Shown here: positions 1-5,851 of the stretch, in pieces
How the letters are laid out: each line of letters starts with the position of its first letter
Position numbering within the stretch: the stretch's first letter is position 1
Assembly (NCBI GenBank): GCA_902778175.1
Contig: CACYWT010000016.1
Location: forward strand, 1 to 41,909
Length of the DNA: 41,909 nucleotides
Source of the DNA: an uncultured Ruminococcus sp.
Lineage (GTDB): Bacteria > Bacillota > Clostridia > Oscillospirales > Acutalibacteraceae
Reading direction: 5' to 3'
Notes under the pieces: model-generated
Told to the model about the DNA's origin: nothing
The model's input: the letters and a program-made list of their open reading frames with translations, nothing else
Databases searched by the model: none
Position numbers and translations under genes: made by a program

Positions 1-160
1 GCCGGCTCGGTCGGTGCTTCTGCTTCGCAGAGGTGTCCACTGGACACCCGCACCCTCTAAGGCGGCGGGTGTCATATATCCGTTCAGTGGGAGTAAAAAC
101 TCCCACTGAACGACAGCAAGCCTACGGCTTGCCTTTGCTTGTTGAAAGCAAAGCTTTTAA
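1..160 (+). repeat. Dispersed multi-hairpin repeat, copy 1 (left end cut by window)
   Basis: This is the first of three same-orientation copies of a ~150-bp element (others at 822-967 and 12222-12369). The copies are almost identical in the stretch from GCCGGCTCGG to GCAAAGCTTTTAA. Copy 1 lacks the left ~35 bp, which lies outside the window. It carries an extra ~47 bp insertion between CTCTAAGGCG and GACAGCAAGCC, which includes a perfect 14-bp hairpin. The unit contains several short perfect inverted repeats: TCTGC/GCAGA, GGTGTCC/GGACACC, GCAAGCC/GGCTTGC and CTTTGCTT/AAGCAAAG. It has no convincing coding frame. It could be a MITE/REP-like element or a structured RNA. The repeat itself is seen directly; its function is unknown. 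Confidence 0.85.
81..112. repeat. Perfect 14-bp inverted repeat nested in repeat copy 1
   Basis: Positions 81-94 and 99-112 are exact reverse complements separated by AAAA. The hairpin lies in the segment found only in copy 1 of the dispersed repeat, so it looks like a later insertion into, or a variable module of, that repeat. No T-tract follows on either strand, so it is not a typical intrinsic terminator. Confidence 0.8.
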
Positions 161-199
161 TAAAAACAAATTTAATAAAGTGACGGCTCCGGGGAAAAA

Positions 200-730
200 T
201 CAGTCTGAGATTATTTTTTCAAATCTGAACATTCCGTCAGGAAACTGCTGTTCAATTTGTGCGGAAATATCGGGATCGCCGGGATCCGGGTGATGACTGT
301 TGAAAAATTCAACGATATGGAAACCGCATCTGTTTACATAGAAATGTATGTTACGTTTCTCAAAATACGGGGTTACAGTTTCCCATACCTTTACTTCGGG
401 ATACATTTCCTCGATCTTATTCCATGCGGCATGACCAACACCCTTGCTGTGTACTTCGGGATAAGTGAATAAAAGCTCAAGATTGCCGCGCTCTCCGTCT
501 GTCAGGACAACGACACCGCCGACAGCTTTTCCGTCAAGCATTATACAGTATGCCGGACCGATATCAATTGTTTTTTCTATCGTACTTCGGGAAATGATCT
601 GTTCATCTTCTTCAAAGTGATCATCTCGTCTGCCGAATTCTTCCGGAGCGCCGAAATTAAATGCTCTTTGGTTTTCGGTTATGAATTTTTCTCTGTCTGA
701 TTCAGTCAGCTTAATTAATTCGACATTCAT
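200..730 (-). CDS. GNAT family N-acetyltransferase
   Basis: This 176-residue protein reads as a GCN5-related N-acetyltransferase, which moves an acetyl group from acetyl-CoA to an amine. The substrate cannot be told from the sequence. The fold signature is in the middle: a beta-4-like strand (AVGGVVVLTD, about 68-77), a second strand (NLELLFTYPE, about 82-91) and then the acetyl-CoA loop region KGVGHAAWNKIEE (about 95-107). The last, GVGHAAW, replaces the usual R/Q-x-x-G-x-G/A. The start is ATG at 728-730, with AAGGAA about 12 bases upstream and a good sigma-A promoter at 765-793. The gene is alone and lies between two direct copies of the dispersed repeat, with repeat copy 1 starting 40 bp past its stop codon. 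It is probably cytoplasmic. Confidence 0.8.
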   Translation of the reverse strand: MNVELIKLTESDREKFITENQRAFNFGAPEEFGRRDDHFEEDEQIISRSTIEKTIDIGPAYCIMLDGKAVGGVVVLTDGERGNLELLFTYPEVHSKGVGHAAWNKIEEMYPEVKVWETVTPYFEKRNIHFYVNRCGFHIVEFFNSHHPDPGDPDISAQIEQQFPDGMFRFEKIISD

Positions 731-764
731 CTCAGCAAATTTTCCTTAATTTATATTCCTGATA

Positions 765-793
765 ATTATACACAAGACTGATATATATTACAA
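765..793 (-). promoter_or_regulatory. Sigma-A promoter for the GNAT gene
   Basis: On the minus strand, TTGTAA (793-788) is separated by 17 bases from a perfect TATAAT (770-765). It lies 35 bp upstream of the acetyltransferase start codon. Confidence 0.65.
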
Positions 794-821
794 GTATAAA
801 TCAGACACAAAGTTACTTTTT

Positions 822-967
822 TATAACCGCAAAGTATGTCCCCCGAGTCTCGCCTGCCGGCTCGGTCGGTGCTTCTGCTTCGCAGAGGTGTCCACTGGAC
901 ACCCGCACCCTCTAAGCGACAGCAAGCCTACGGCTTGCTTTTGCTTGTTGAAAGCAAAGCTTTTAAA
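822..967 (+). repeat. Dispersed multi-hairpin repeat, copy 2
   Basis: This copy begins at TTATAACCGCAAAGTATG and ends at GCAAAGCTTTTAA. It is nearly identical to copy 3 at 12222-12369, differing mainly by loss of one G in CTCTAAGCGAC and C-to-T in GGCTTGCTTTTG. Inverted repeats include CCGAG/CTCGG, TCGC/GCGA, GGTGC/GCACC, TCTGC/GCAGA, GGTGTCC/GGACACC and GCAAGCC/GGCTTGC. The DNA from its end to about 1120 is AT-rich and shows no gene. Confidence 0.85.
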
Positions 968-1122
968 AAAGACAGTCACACCGGGCTGTATCTTATTATA
1001 CTTTTATTGTATTTTTCTCACAAAAATATAACCGATCTTGTTTTTGTCCCCGGAATATATAAGTTTAAAATAAAAAATATCTTTGCTGCAAAAAGATCCG
1101 GAAAGTATAGTATAATTACCTA

Positions 1123-1151
1123 TTGAAATATATAAAAAGATATGCTATACT
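1123..1151 (+). promoter_or_regulatory. Sigma-A promoter for the solute-binding protein gene
   Basis: TTGAAA (1123-1128), a 17-base spacer and TATACT (1146-1151). It lies about 240 bp upstream of the ATG, so the transcript would have a long leader. The leader contains an imperfect hairpin around CGGGATAATTATTCCCG (about 1258-1274). No known riboswitch was recognised in it. Confidence 0.55.
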
Positions 1152-1393
1152 GTTTTTAGGAAATAAGTATAGTTTATCATAAAAAAACGACCATTTATTA
1201 GTCAATGTGACAATTTACGGAAGTTTTTCACAAGGAACTTTGTTGTCATAGTAAGAGCGGGATAATTATTCCCGGGAAGATATGATGGTTGTGTCTGTGT
1301 GTCGCTCGCATATAAATCATTGACGGATACGACTGTACGGGAAATGGGAAGAATTGATCATCTTACAAAAGGAAGAAGGGATGGTGACCGGAA

Positions 1394-2185
1394 ATGAAGG
1401 CTGTAAAACGACTGATGACAGTTATCCTTTGTGTGATAACTGCGCTTATATTTACGATTCCGGCGTCAGCTGCTTCAACAAAAAATGACAGCCGGTCATT
1501 AACCGTAGGTGTGCCGACAGATCGTTGTCCTGTTTTCTATAATGATGATGTAACGGGAGATATTGTTGGTATCGGTATTGATCTGATGAGATATTCCGCT
1601 GAAAAGGCGGGCTTTGTTGTCAATTTCAAGGAAATAAAAGAAGAAACGCTGCCGGAGGCTATTGAAAACCCGGAATACGATCTTGTAATGCCGTTTGGCA
1701 GCGCTGTACCGAGTGTGTCCGGAAAAAAGGTCGTTGTTTCTGACAATATTTTCCAGACGCCGTTTACCCTTGTTACAGAAGGAAGGAACAAGCTTTCGGA
1801 TCTGAATCATCTTCGTGTGGGTATGCCTGTATCACTGAGCGGTGTATCAAAGACCGTAAAGCAGAAATATCCGGGGATCGAAATAAAAAAGTATGATTCA
1901 ATGACCGAATGTGTGGACGCGCTCCGCAGAGATGAAGTAGATGCATTGCTGCATAATTCTTACGTCTGGAGCTATTTTCTGCAAAAGCCGTCTTATTCAG
2001 ATCTTATTGTTCAGCCCTCATCTATGTTTTCGATGGACTTCCGCGCAGGAGCTCTGGATACACCGGAGAACAGGGAAACAATAGAACAGCTTGACAAGGG
2101 TATAGCCGACCTCTGCTTGACAGCGCCCTCAGACGAACGGAAACGCCCCTCAGAGCCGTCCGAGCCTGCGGAGCGGGGAATGTGA
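1394..2185 (+). CDS. Secreted SBP_bac_3-type solute-binding protein, probably C-terminally truncated
   Basis: The 263-residue protein starts with a clear signal peptide (KR near the N-terminus, hydrophobic core ILCVITALIFTI, AxA cleavage site PASA-AS near residue 27). It is followed by a type-3 periplasmic-binding-protein fold, about residues 34-245 (SLTVGVPTDRCPVFY, then DIVGIGIDLMRY, FKEI, YDLVMPFG, LRVGMPVSLSG and VDALLHNSYVW). Such domains bind amino acids or other small ligands, either for an ABC importer or as the sensor part of multidomain signalling proteins. No transporter genes are adjacent. The last ~20 residues turn into low-complexity ERKRPSEPSEPAERGM, which does not look like the end of this fold. 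A frameshift or deletion may have removed a transmembrane/signalling C-terminus. The start ATG has an AGGAAGAAGGG site upstream, though the spacing is long. Confidence 0.7.
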   Translation: MKAVKRLMTVILCVITALIFTIPASAASTKNDSRSLTVGVPTDRCPVFYNDDVTGDIVGIGIDLMRYSAEKAGFVVNFKEIKEETLPEAIENPEYDLVMPFGSAVPSVSGKKVVVSDNIFQTPFTLVTEGRNKLSDLNHLRVGMPVSLSGVSKTVKQKYPGIEIKKYDSMTECVDALRRDEVDALLHNSYVWSYFLQKPSYSDLIVQPSSMFSMDFRAGALDTPENRETIEQLDKGIADLCLTAPSDERKRPSEPSEPAERGM

Positions 2186-2192
2186 ACAATAA

Positions 2193-2228
2193 AACAGCAC
2201 CCTATCAAATAGATGAAAGGGTGCTGTT
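2193..2228 (-). terminator. Intrinsic terminator after the MBL-rubredoxin gene
   Basis: A 10-bp perfect stem (2193-2202 with 2219-2228) is followed on the minus strand by TTTTATTGT, so it best serves the leftward operon ending at 2258. It also sits just past the rightward gene ending at 2185 and may act on both. Confidence 0.65.
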
Positions 2229-2257
2229 GGTTTCGTAAACTGACAATATATCACAGT

Positions 2258-3211
2258 TCACGCCTTATTGAACTTGTCCTTGCCCTGCTTGCATCTCGGA
2301 CATTTCCAGTCATCGGGCAAGTCCTCAAATGCTACACCGTCATGCTCGGCAGGATCGTACACATAGCCACAGATCGAGCAGACATATTTGCCTGTTCCTT
2401 CATCAAGCACAAAATAACTTTTATCAGGCCAAATTGTCTCAGGCGGATTATCGAGATCCATTACTCTCTTTGCCTCAAGATTTTCATATCCTAAAGGTGT
2501 ATGTGTCGAACAGTAAACAGTCGGGTTGCTGCGAATAAACTCACGAATCGTATTCTGTGTGCTTCTCGCCAGATAAATATCATCGTATACGATGGACAGC
2601 TTGTCCGCATATATAGCCTCATCAGTATACGAAATATCACCGTGGATCATATAGAACAAACCGTCATTTTCTACGATCACGATGCTGTTTCCGAATGTAT
2701 GACCGGGTGCGGGGAGCATACGAACACCGGGAGCAATGATCTGGCTTCTGGTGAAATTATAATAAGCACCATCCGTGAAATCCACGGGAGTGATGCCGGG
2801 GTGATCCTTCAAAGCTCTGACCTCATCCGTGTCAAGCTCGACTCTGTTCACATAGAACTTTGCATTCGGGAAGCTTCTGATCTCTCCGGAATGGTCGCTG
2901 TGCTTGTGTGTCAAAATGATTTTAGTGACCTGAGAAGGCTCATAGCCTGCCGTCTTAAGTGCAGATATATAATCTTCGATCCATCTGCCCATATAGGAAT
3001 GTGCTTTTCCGTCCCATACAGCGCCTGGAGTTTCTTTGGGAAATCCGGTATCAACGAGAATGACATCATCTCCGGTATCAATTACATAATTCTGAAGTGA
3101 TGCACGATACTTGACATTGTTGTCAAAATGTTCCATACCGTCCTCACCGCCAAATGCGAATCCCTGGGCTTGAAATCCCTTTTCAAAAAATTTTACTGCT
3201 TTAATTTCCAT
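2258..3211 (-). CDS. Metallo-beta-lactamase fold hydrolase fused to C-terminal rubredoxin
   Basis: The protein has 317 residues from the ATG at 3209-3211, which is preceded by AAGGAGGAAAATATC; an in-frame upstream ATG at 3250 lacks such a site. The N-terminal ~260 residues are an MBL-fold hydrolase with the metal motif THKHSDHSG (H102, H104, D106, H107) and downstream metal-ligand histidine motifs PGHTFG and HGDISY. A complete rubredoxin follows (about 275-317): [10 protein letters not shown] and [11 protein letters not shown] form the Fe(Cys)4 site. MBL plus rubredoxin suggests redox chemistry in an anaerobe. However, the MBL part looks closer to lactonase-like hydrolases than to diiron flavoproteins, and no flavodoxin domain is present. 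It is last in a unit with a ferritin-like protein, a PPOX flavoprotein and a winged-helix protein, so an oxygen or peroxide stress role is inferred. The substrate is unknown. Confidence 0.85.
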   Translation of the reverse strand: MEIKAVKFFEKGFQAQGFAFGGEDGMEHFDNNVKYRASLQNYVIDTGDDVILVDTGFPKETPGAVWDGKAHSYMGRWIEDYISALKTAGYEPSQVTKIILTHKHSDHSGEIRSFPNAKFYVNRVELDTDEVRALKDHPGITPVDFTDGAYYNFTRSQIIAPGVRMLPAPGHTFGNSIVIVENDGLFYMIHGDISYTDEAIYADKLSIVYDDIYLARSTQNTIREFIRSNPTVYCSTHTPLGYENLEAKRVMDLDNPPETIWPDKSYFVLDEGTGKYVCSICGYVYDPAEHDGVAFEDLPDDWKCPRCKQGKDKFNKA

Positions 3212-3271
3212 GATATTTTCCTCCTTACAGCGAAGGCTGCCGATGTCCACCGACAGCCCTGTTTTTTATAC

Positions 3272-3454
3272 TTACTTTTCAGCAGGCTCCCACTTGCACC
3301 TTACGGGGGAAACGATAGAGCCGTCCTTTTTCATTGCCGCCATAGCCTTGTCAACGACCTTGCGGTCAAGACCTGTCAGCTCTGCTATCTTGCCAGCATT
3401 CAGCGGCTCGCCTGCCTTTTTCATAGCCTCTAATATCTGTTCCTTTTCTGCCAT
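3272..3454 (-). CDS. Small winged-helix DNA-binding protein (60 residues)
   Basis: The protein reads as a single winged-helix unit: helix 1 KEQILEAMKKAG, helix 2 NAGKIAELTG, recognition helix DRKVVDKAMAAMKKDG, then a wing SIVSPVRCKWEPAEK. This is the shape of MarR/ArsR-like or HTH-type minimal regulators. It has only one cysteine, so no metal site is evident. The start has a strong AGGAGG site eight bases upstream. The gene lies 12 bp after the PPOX gene and 61 bp before the MBL-rubredoxin gene, in the same transcription unit. It may be a local regulator of the operon, but that is an inference. Confidence 0.75.
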   Translation of the reverse strand: MAEKEQILEAMKKAGEPLNAGKIAELTGLDRKVVDKAMAAMKKDGSIVSPVRCKWEPAEK

Positions 3455-3466
3455 TTGAGTGACCTC

Positions 3467-3862
3467 CTATATTGCGATATCTTCCTTATTATGCTCATTG
3501 GGTGAGCAGTTTATCAGCTTTTCGGGTGTGATGATGACCGCACATTTCAGTGACATTGCGCCCTTGAATGTTTCTTCCGTGAGCTTCTGATAGTGGTCAT
3601 ATGCTTCGCCCTCGGTGACAAGCTCGGCAGTACCTTTTATCTGATACGCTTTGCCTGTTAGCGGATCGGCGCAGGAAACTGCAATTTTGCCGTTTGCTTT
3701 GAGGTTTTCAAGTGTTGTATCAAGCAGTACCGCACCTATCGCAAGCCTGCCGTCATCGCACACACACTTAAAGCCCACAGGGACAACATTCGGCTCATTA
3801 CCGTATGTGGCGATATGCCACAGATGCTCCTGAAACAGCTTTCTTACATTATCGGGGAGCAT
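3467..3862 (-). CDS. Pyridoxamine 5'-phosphate oxidase-like FMN-binding protein
   Basis: The 131-residue protein matches the small split-barrel flavin-binding family (PPOX/putidaredoxin-type): LWHIATYGNEPNVVPVGFKCVCDDGRLAIGA is written in pieces as strand LWHIATYG, then PNVVPVGF, then the FMN-phosphate-contacting region TTLENLKANGKIAVSC, then AYQIKGTAELV. Members bind FMN or F420/haem and reduce or oxidise small molecules; the substrate is not predictable here. It lies 7 bp downstream of the ferritin-like gene and 12 bp before the small winged-helix gene, so it is surely co-transcribed. The start ATG at 3860-3862 is preceded by AGGTG. Confidence 0.8.
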   Translation of the reverse strand: MLPDNVRKLFQEHLWHIATYGNEPNVVPVGFKCVCDDGRLAIGAVLLDTTLENLKANGKIAVSCADPLTGKAYQIKGTAELVTEGEAYDHYQKLTEETFKGAMSLKCAVIITPEKLINCSPNEHNKEDIAI

Positions 3863-3869
3863 AATCGTT

Positions 3870-4328
3870 TCACACCTGTCTGTTCAGCCAGTTCTGCAAG
3901 CCTATCTTTTCGATGAGTTCAAGCTGCTGCTCTGCCCAGTACATATCTTCTTCCTCGTCCTGATAGTACTCCTTGAGGATATCAAATGTAGTGTAATCGT
4001 CACGGGCTTCCTCGACCAGTGTTTTCAGCCAAGCAAGACCGTCCTTTGATACCTGAAGATCGTACTTGATCCACTCGATAATATCAGTGTAAACGGGTGC
4101 TTCCTTCTTTGCACCGTTCTTTACCTCACCGCCGAGGTCAAGGATACGGTCAATGCACTTGTCAACGTAGCCACGTTCTTCCTCTGCGTGTTCAGCATAC
4201 TTTTCACCCAATTTTGAAAAGCCCTGAGCTGCGAATATCTTTGACTGTATTGCGTGTCCGTCAGCCTGCTGTGCTAAATCTGTTACGATGATCTGTAATC
4301 CTTCGAGAATCTTCTTTGTATCTGCCAT
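3870..4328 (-). CDS. Bacterioferritin-like four-helix-bundle protein with altered metal ligands
   Basis: The protein has 152 residues from the ATG at 4326-4328, which has CAGGAGG upstream. An in-frame upstream ATG exists at 4391 but has no ribosome site and would overlap the terminator/promoter region. The C-terminal helix QQLELIEKIGLQNWLNRQ and the second-helix segment DKCIDRILDLGG closely follow bacterioferritin. Against E. coli Bfr (alignment by eye from memory) the di-iron histidines appear replaced: the H54 position reads Y (ERGYVDK) and the H130 position reads D (EEEDMYW). The haem-ligand methionine is also absent. It is therefore probably a ferritin-fold protein with altered or lost ferroxidase chemistry, perhaps acting as a storage shell or in redox stress. 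It is first in the leftward stress unit. Confidence 0.8.
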   Translation of the reverse strand: MADTKKILEGLQIIVTDLAQQADGHAIQSKIFAAQGFSKLGEKYAEHAEEERGYVDKCIDRILDLGGEVKNGAKKEAPVYTDIIEWIKYDLQVSKDGLAWLKTLVEEARDDYTTFDILKEYYQDEEEDMYWAEQQLELIEKIGLQNWLNRQV

Positions 4329-4361
4329 TTGAATGACCTCCTGTTTATATTTGGTAATTCT

Positions 4362-4390
4362 ATTGTAACAGAAAAACGGCTGAAAGTCCA
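4362..4390 (-). promoter_or_regulatory. Probable promoter of the ferritin-like operon
   Basis: On the minus strand, TGGACT (4390-4385), a 17-base spacer and TACAAT (4367-4362). The -35 and spacer overlap the stem of the tetR terminator, so the same bases would end one transcript and start the next. Confidence 0.5.
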
Positions 4391-4409
4391 TTTAGAATTT
4401 CAGCCGTTT
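4374..4409 (-). terminator. Intrinsic terminator of the TetR-family gene
   Basis: A 12-bp perfect stem (4374-4385 with 4398-4409, 12-base loop) reads into GTTTTTCTG on the minus strand. It separates the regulator gene (stop at 4445) from the ferritin-like gene (start 4328). Confidence 0.65.
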
Positions 4410-4425
4410 ACAAAATGATTTTGTA
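4409..4425. promoter_or_regulatory. 17-bp palindrome, candidate operator of the TetR-family regulator
   Basis: TACAAAAT-G-ATTTTGTA is a perfect palindrome located 19 bp upstream of the ferritin-operon -35 element. A further TACAAAAT half-site lies at 4438-4445. Its length and AT-rich symmetry suit a TetR-type dimer. Part of it could also extend the adjacent terminator stem. Confidence 0.45.
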
Positions 4426-4444
4426 TTTTACGAGAATTACAAAA

Positions 4445-5008
4445 TTATTGGTCGTATAAGTATTGTTTCAGCGGTTCGGGCAGGCTATGTTCCCATATCT
4501 CGGCAACCTTTTCGGGTGACAGCTCCCTGTCATTCATCAGCCATTCGAGCATATGGTGTACTGTTCCGTAGACATAGACCTTTATCATGCCATATATCTC
4601 ATCGGGGATATATTCGGTCATCAGCTTTTTCCGCACCTCGGTCAGCATCAGCTCACTGTTGACCTTTTGCAGATACCGCAGGAATGAATCCTGTCCGCCG
4701 GTGTGGCGGAGCGCATTGATGATGTACTCCCTGTTTGCAGCGAAATAACGTGCGCCGTCAAGCAAAGAATCTCTCCACGAATAACCGTCCACACCGATTT
4801 TTGACATGATCTCACCCGACTCATGAATGTATATCCACACGATGAGGTCATACTTATCCTTGAAATGGTTGTAAAAAGTCGGTTGGGACATTCCACAGTT
4901 TGAGGTGATCTCTGTTATGGTAATCTTGTCGATTCGCTTATTTGCTGCAAGCTCCTGAAAGGACTCAGCAAGTATTTCTTTTGTGGTCTTTCGCTTCAAT
5001 GAGTTCAC
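4445..5008 (-). CDS. TetR/AcrR family transcriptional regulator
   Basis: The protein has 187 residues if the GTG at 5006-5008 is used. TTG at 4997-4999 has better spacing from AGGCGG and may be the true start. The N-terminal helix-turn-helix domain is typical: TTKEILAESFQELA, then ITITEITSNCGMSQPTFYNHFKDKYDLIVWI (about residues 28-58, given here as motif ITEITSNCGMSQPTFYNHFK). The C-terminal ligand/dimer domain is alpha-helical and ends with HSLPEPLKQYL. It has its own promoter and terminator, and precedes the ferritin-like/PPOX/MBL-rubredoxin unit on the same strand. That unit is its most likely target, by proximity and the palindrome between them. The inducer is unknown. Confidence 0.85.
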   Translation of the reverse strand: MNSLKRKTTKEILAESFQELAANKRIDKITITEITSNCGMSQPTFYNHFKDKYDLIVWIYIHESGEIMSKIGVDGYSWRDSLLDGARYFAANREYIINALRHTGGQDSFLRYLQKVNSELMLTEVRKKLMTEYIPDEIYGMIKVYVYGTVHHMLEWLMNDRELSPEKVAEIWEHSLPEPLKQYLYDQ

Positions 5009-5031
5009 CGCCTGTTCGCTTGGATATTACT

Positions 5032-5059
5032 ATTATAGCACAATTTGCGGTAAGTTCAA
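5032..5059 (-). promoter_or_regulatory. Promoter of the TetR-family gene
   Basis: On the minus strand, TTGAAC (5059-5054), a 16-base spacer and perfect TATAAT (5037-5032). It lies 24 bp before the putative GTG start. Confidence 0.6.
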
Positions 5060-5218
5060 GTGCGATATATCCTCTCAGGAAGCCAATCAGGATAGTGCTG
5101 TGCCATTAGGGTATTACTTCAGAGCGGCGCGCCCCATAATGATTAAATGGACTTGTGTGGAACGGTTTGCGAGTGCGCCATTAGACTACGGGCTATTTAT
5201 ACAATCATTCCACTCCAT

Positions 5219-5368
5219 TCAGAACGCCCTCGTTATCCTCTCCCGATACCTTCGCAGTTCTCTTTCGTCGCTTTCCTCCATGAATTTCCTGATATATTCG
5301 AGCAGTTCCTCTTTCTGTTCGGGAATACGGCATTTCACATGGAAAAGGTTCGATGCGTGTTCGTTCAT
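5219..5368 (-). pseudogene. Unrecognised ORF remnant (C-terminal part of a lost gene?)
   Basis: An open frame ending at TGA 5221-5219 encodes a charged, helical segment: HASNLFHVKCRIPEQKEELL, then EYIRKFMEESDERELRRYRE and a short tail. It can be read from ATG 5366-5368 (49 residues), but that ATG has no ribosome site. The frame stays open a further 36 bases upstream, so it looks like the C-terminus of a truncated gene. Codon use is reasonable for coding DNA. The family was not recognised; a mobile-element accessory protein is one possibility. The DNA at 5060-5218 shows no gene. Confidence 0.35.
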
Positions 5369-5436
5369 GAAGATCGTGTCATTGGTAAGACAGCGCAGAA
5401 AATATCAAGTCAAAGAGATTTGCGATCTCTTTAGCA

Positions 5437-5715
5437 GCCGATCTTCAGAATAAGTCAACGCTGTCAGCCGAAAGCATAAATCTTGGTGAAACCGTAACCG
5501 TAAATACAAATGCTTCCGGCGGAACAGGTTTATACAGCTACATTGTTATGTATAAGCTGAAAACTGATGCAAACTTCAAATTATCACAGAGTACGGCAGA
5601 TAATTCACCGCTGAGCTTCACACCCGAAACATCAGGCAAATATGATGTCAGAATTGCTGTTATGGACGAAACGGGCGAATTCTCTGTTGTAGATTATGAT
5701 CTTACAGTCAATTGA
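5437..5715 (+). pseudogene. 3' remnant of a secreted surface protein (Ig-like domain)
   Basis: A frame with no start codon or ribosome site encodes an Ig/Y_Y_Y-like beta domain. It begins near STLSAESINLGETVTVNT and continues through ASGGTGLYSYIVMYKL, SPLSFTPETSGKYDVRIAV and a terminal VVDYDLTVN before TGA at 5713-5715. This pattern is typical of repeats in large secreted clostridial proteins. The 5' end of the gene is missing; the junction lies close to an AAAGAGAT/ATCTCTTT inverted repeat at 5412-5432. A terminator follows at 5754. Confidence 0.6.
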
Positions 5716-5753
5716 ATCATCTTCAGGATAAGTTAATATCCGTAAAAAACAAA

Positions 5754-5784
5754 AAAGGGCGAGGCGATATGAGCCTCGTCCTTT
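5754..5784. terminator. Intrinsic terminator between the surface-protein remnant and metF
   Basis: A 12-bp stem with one G-T wobble (5754-5765 with 5773-5784) is flanked by A-rich DNA on the left and T-rich DNA on the right. It can therefore serve both the rightward remnant and leftward metF. Confidence 0.7.
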
Positions 5785-5851
5785 TATATATTGGAAACAC
5801 CGCATAAAGATCGCCGACGGTTCATGGCTGAATTTACGGTATTGCCGATAA

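Noticed and set aside
33-293. Open frame across repeat copy 1
   Set aside because: It reads through the hairpins of the repeat and into the antisense of the acetyltransferase gene; there is no ribosome site. A similar frame at 836-1126 comes from copy 2.
4983-5453. 156-codon rightward open frame
   Set aside because: It is antisense to the tetR 5' end and promoter and to the leftward remnant; no ribosome site and no family-like sequence.
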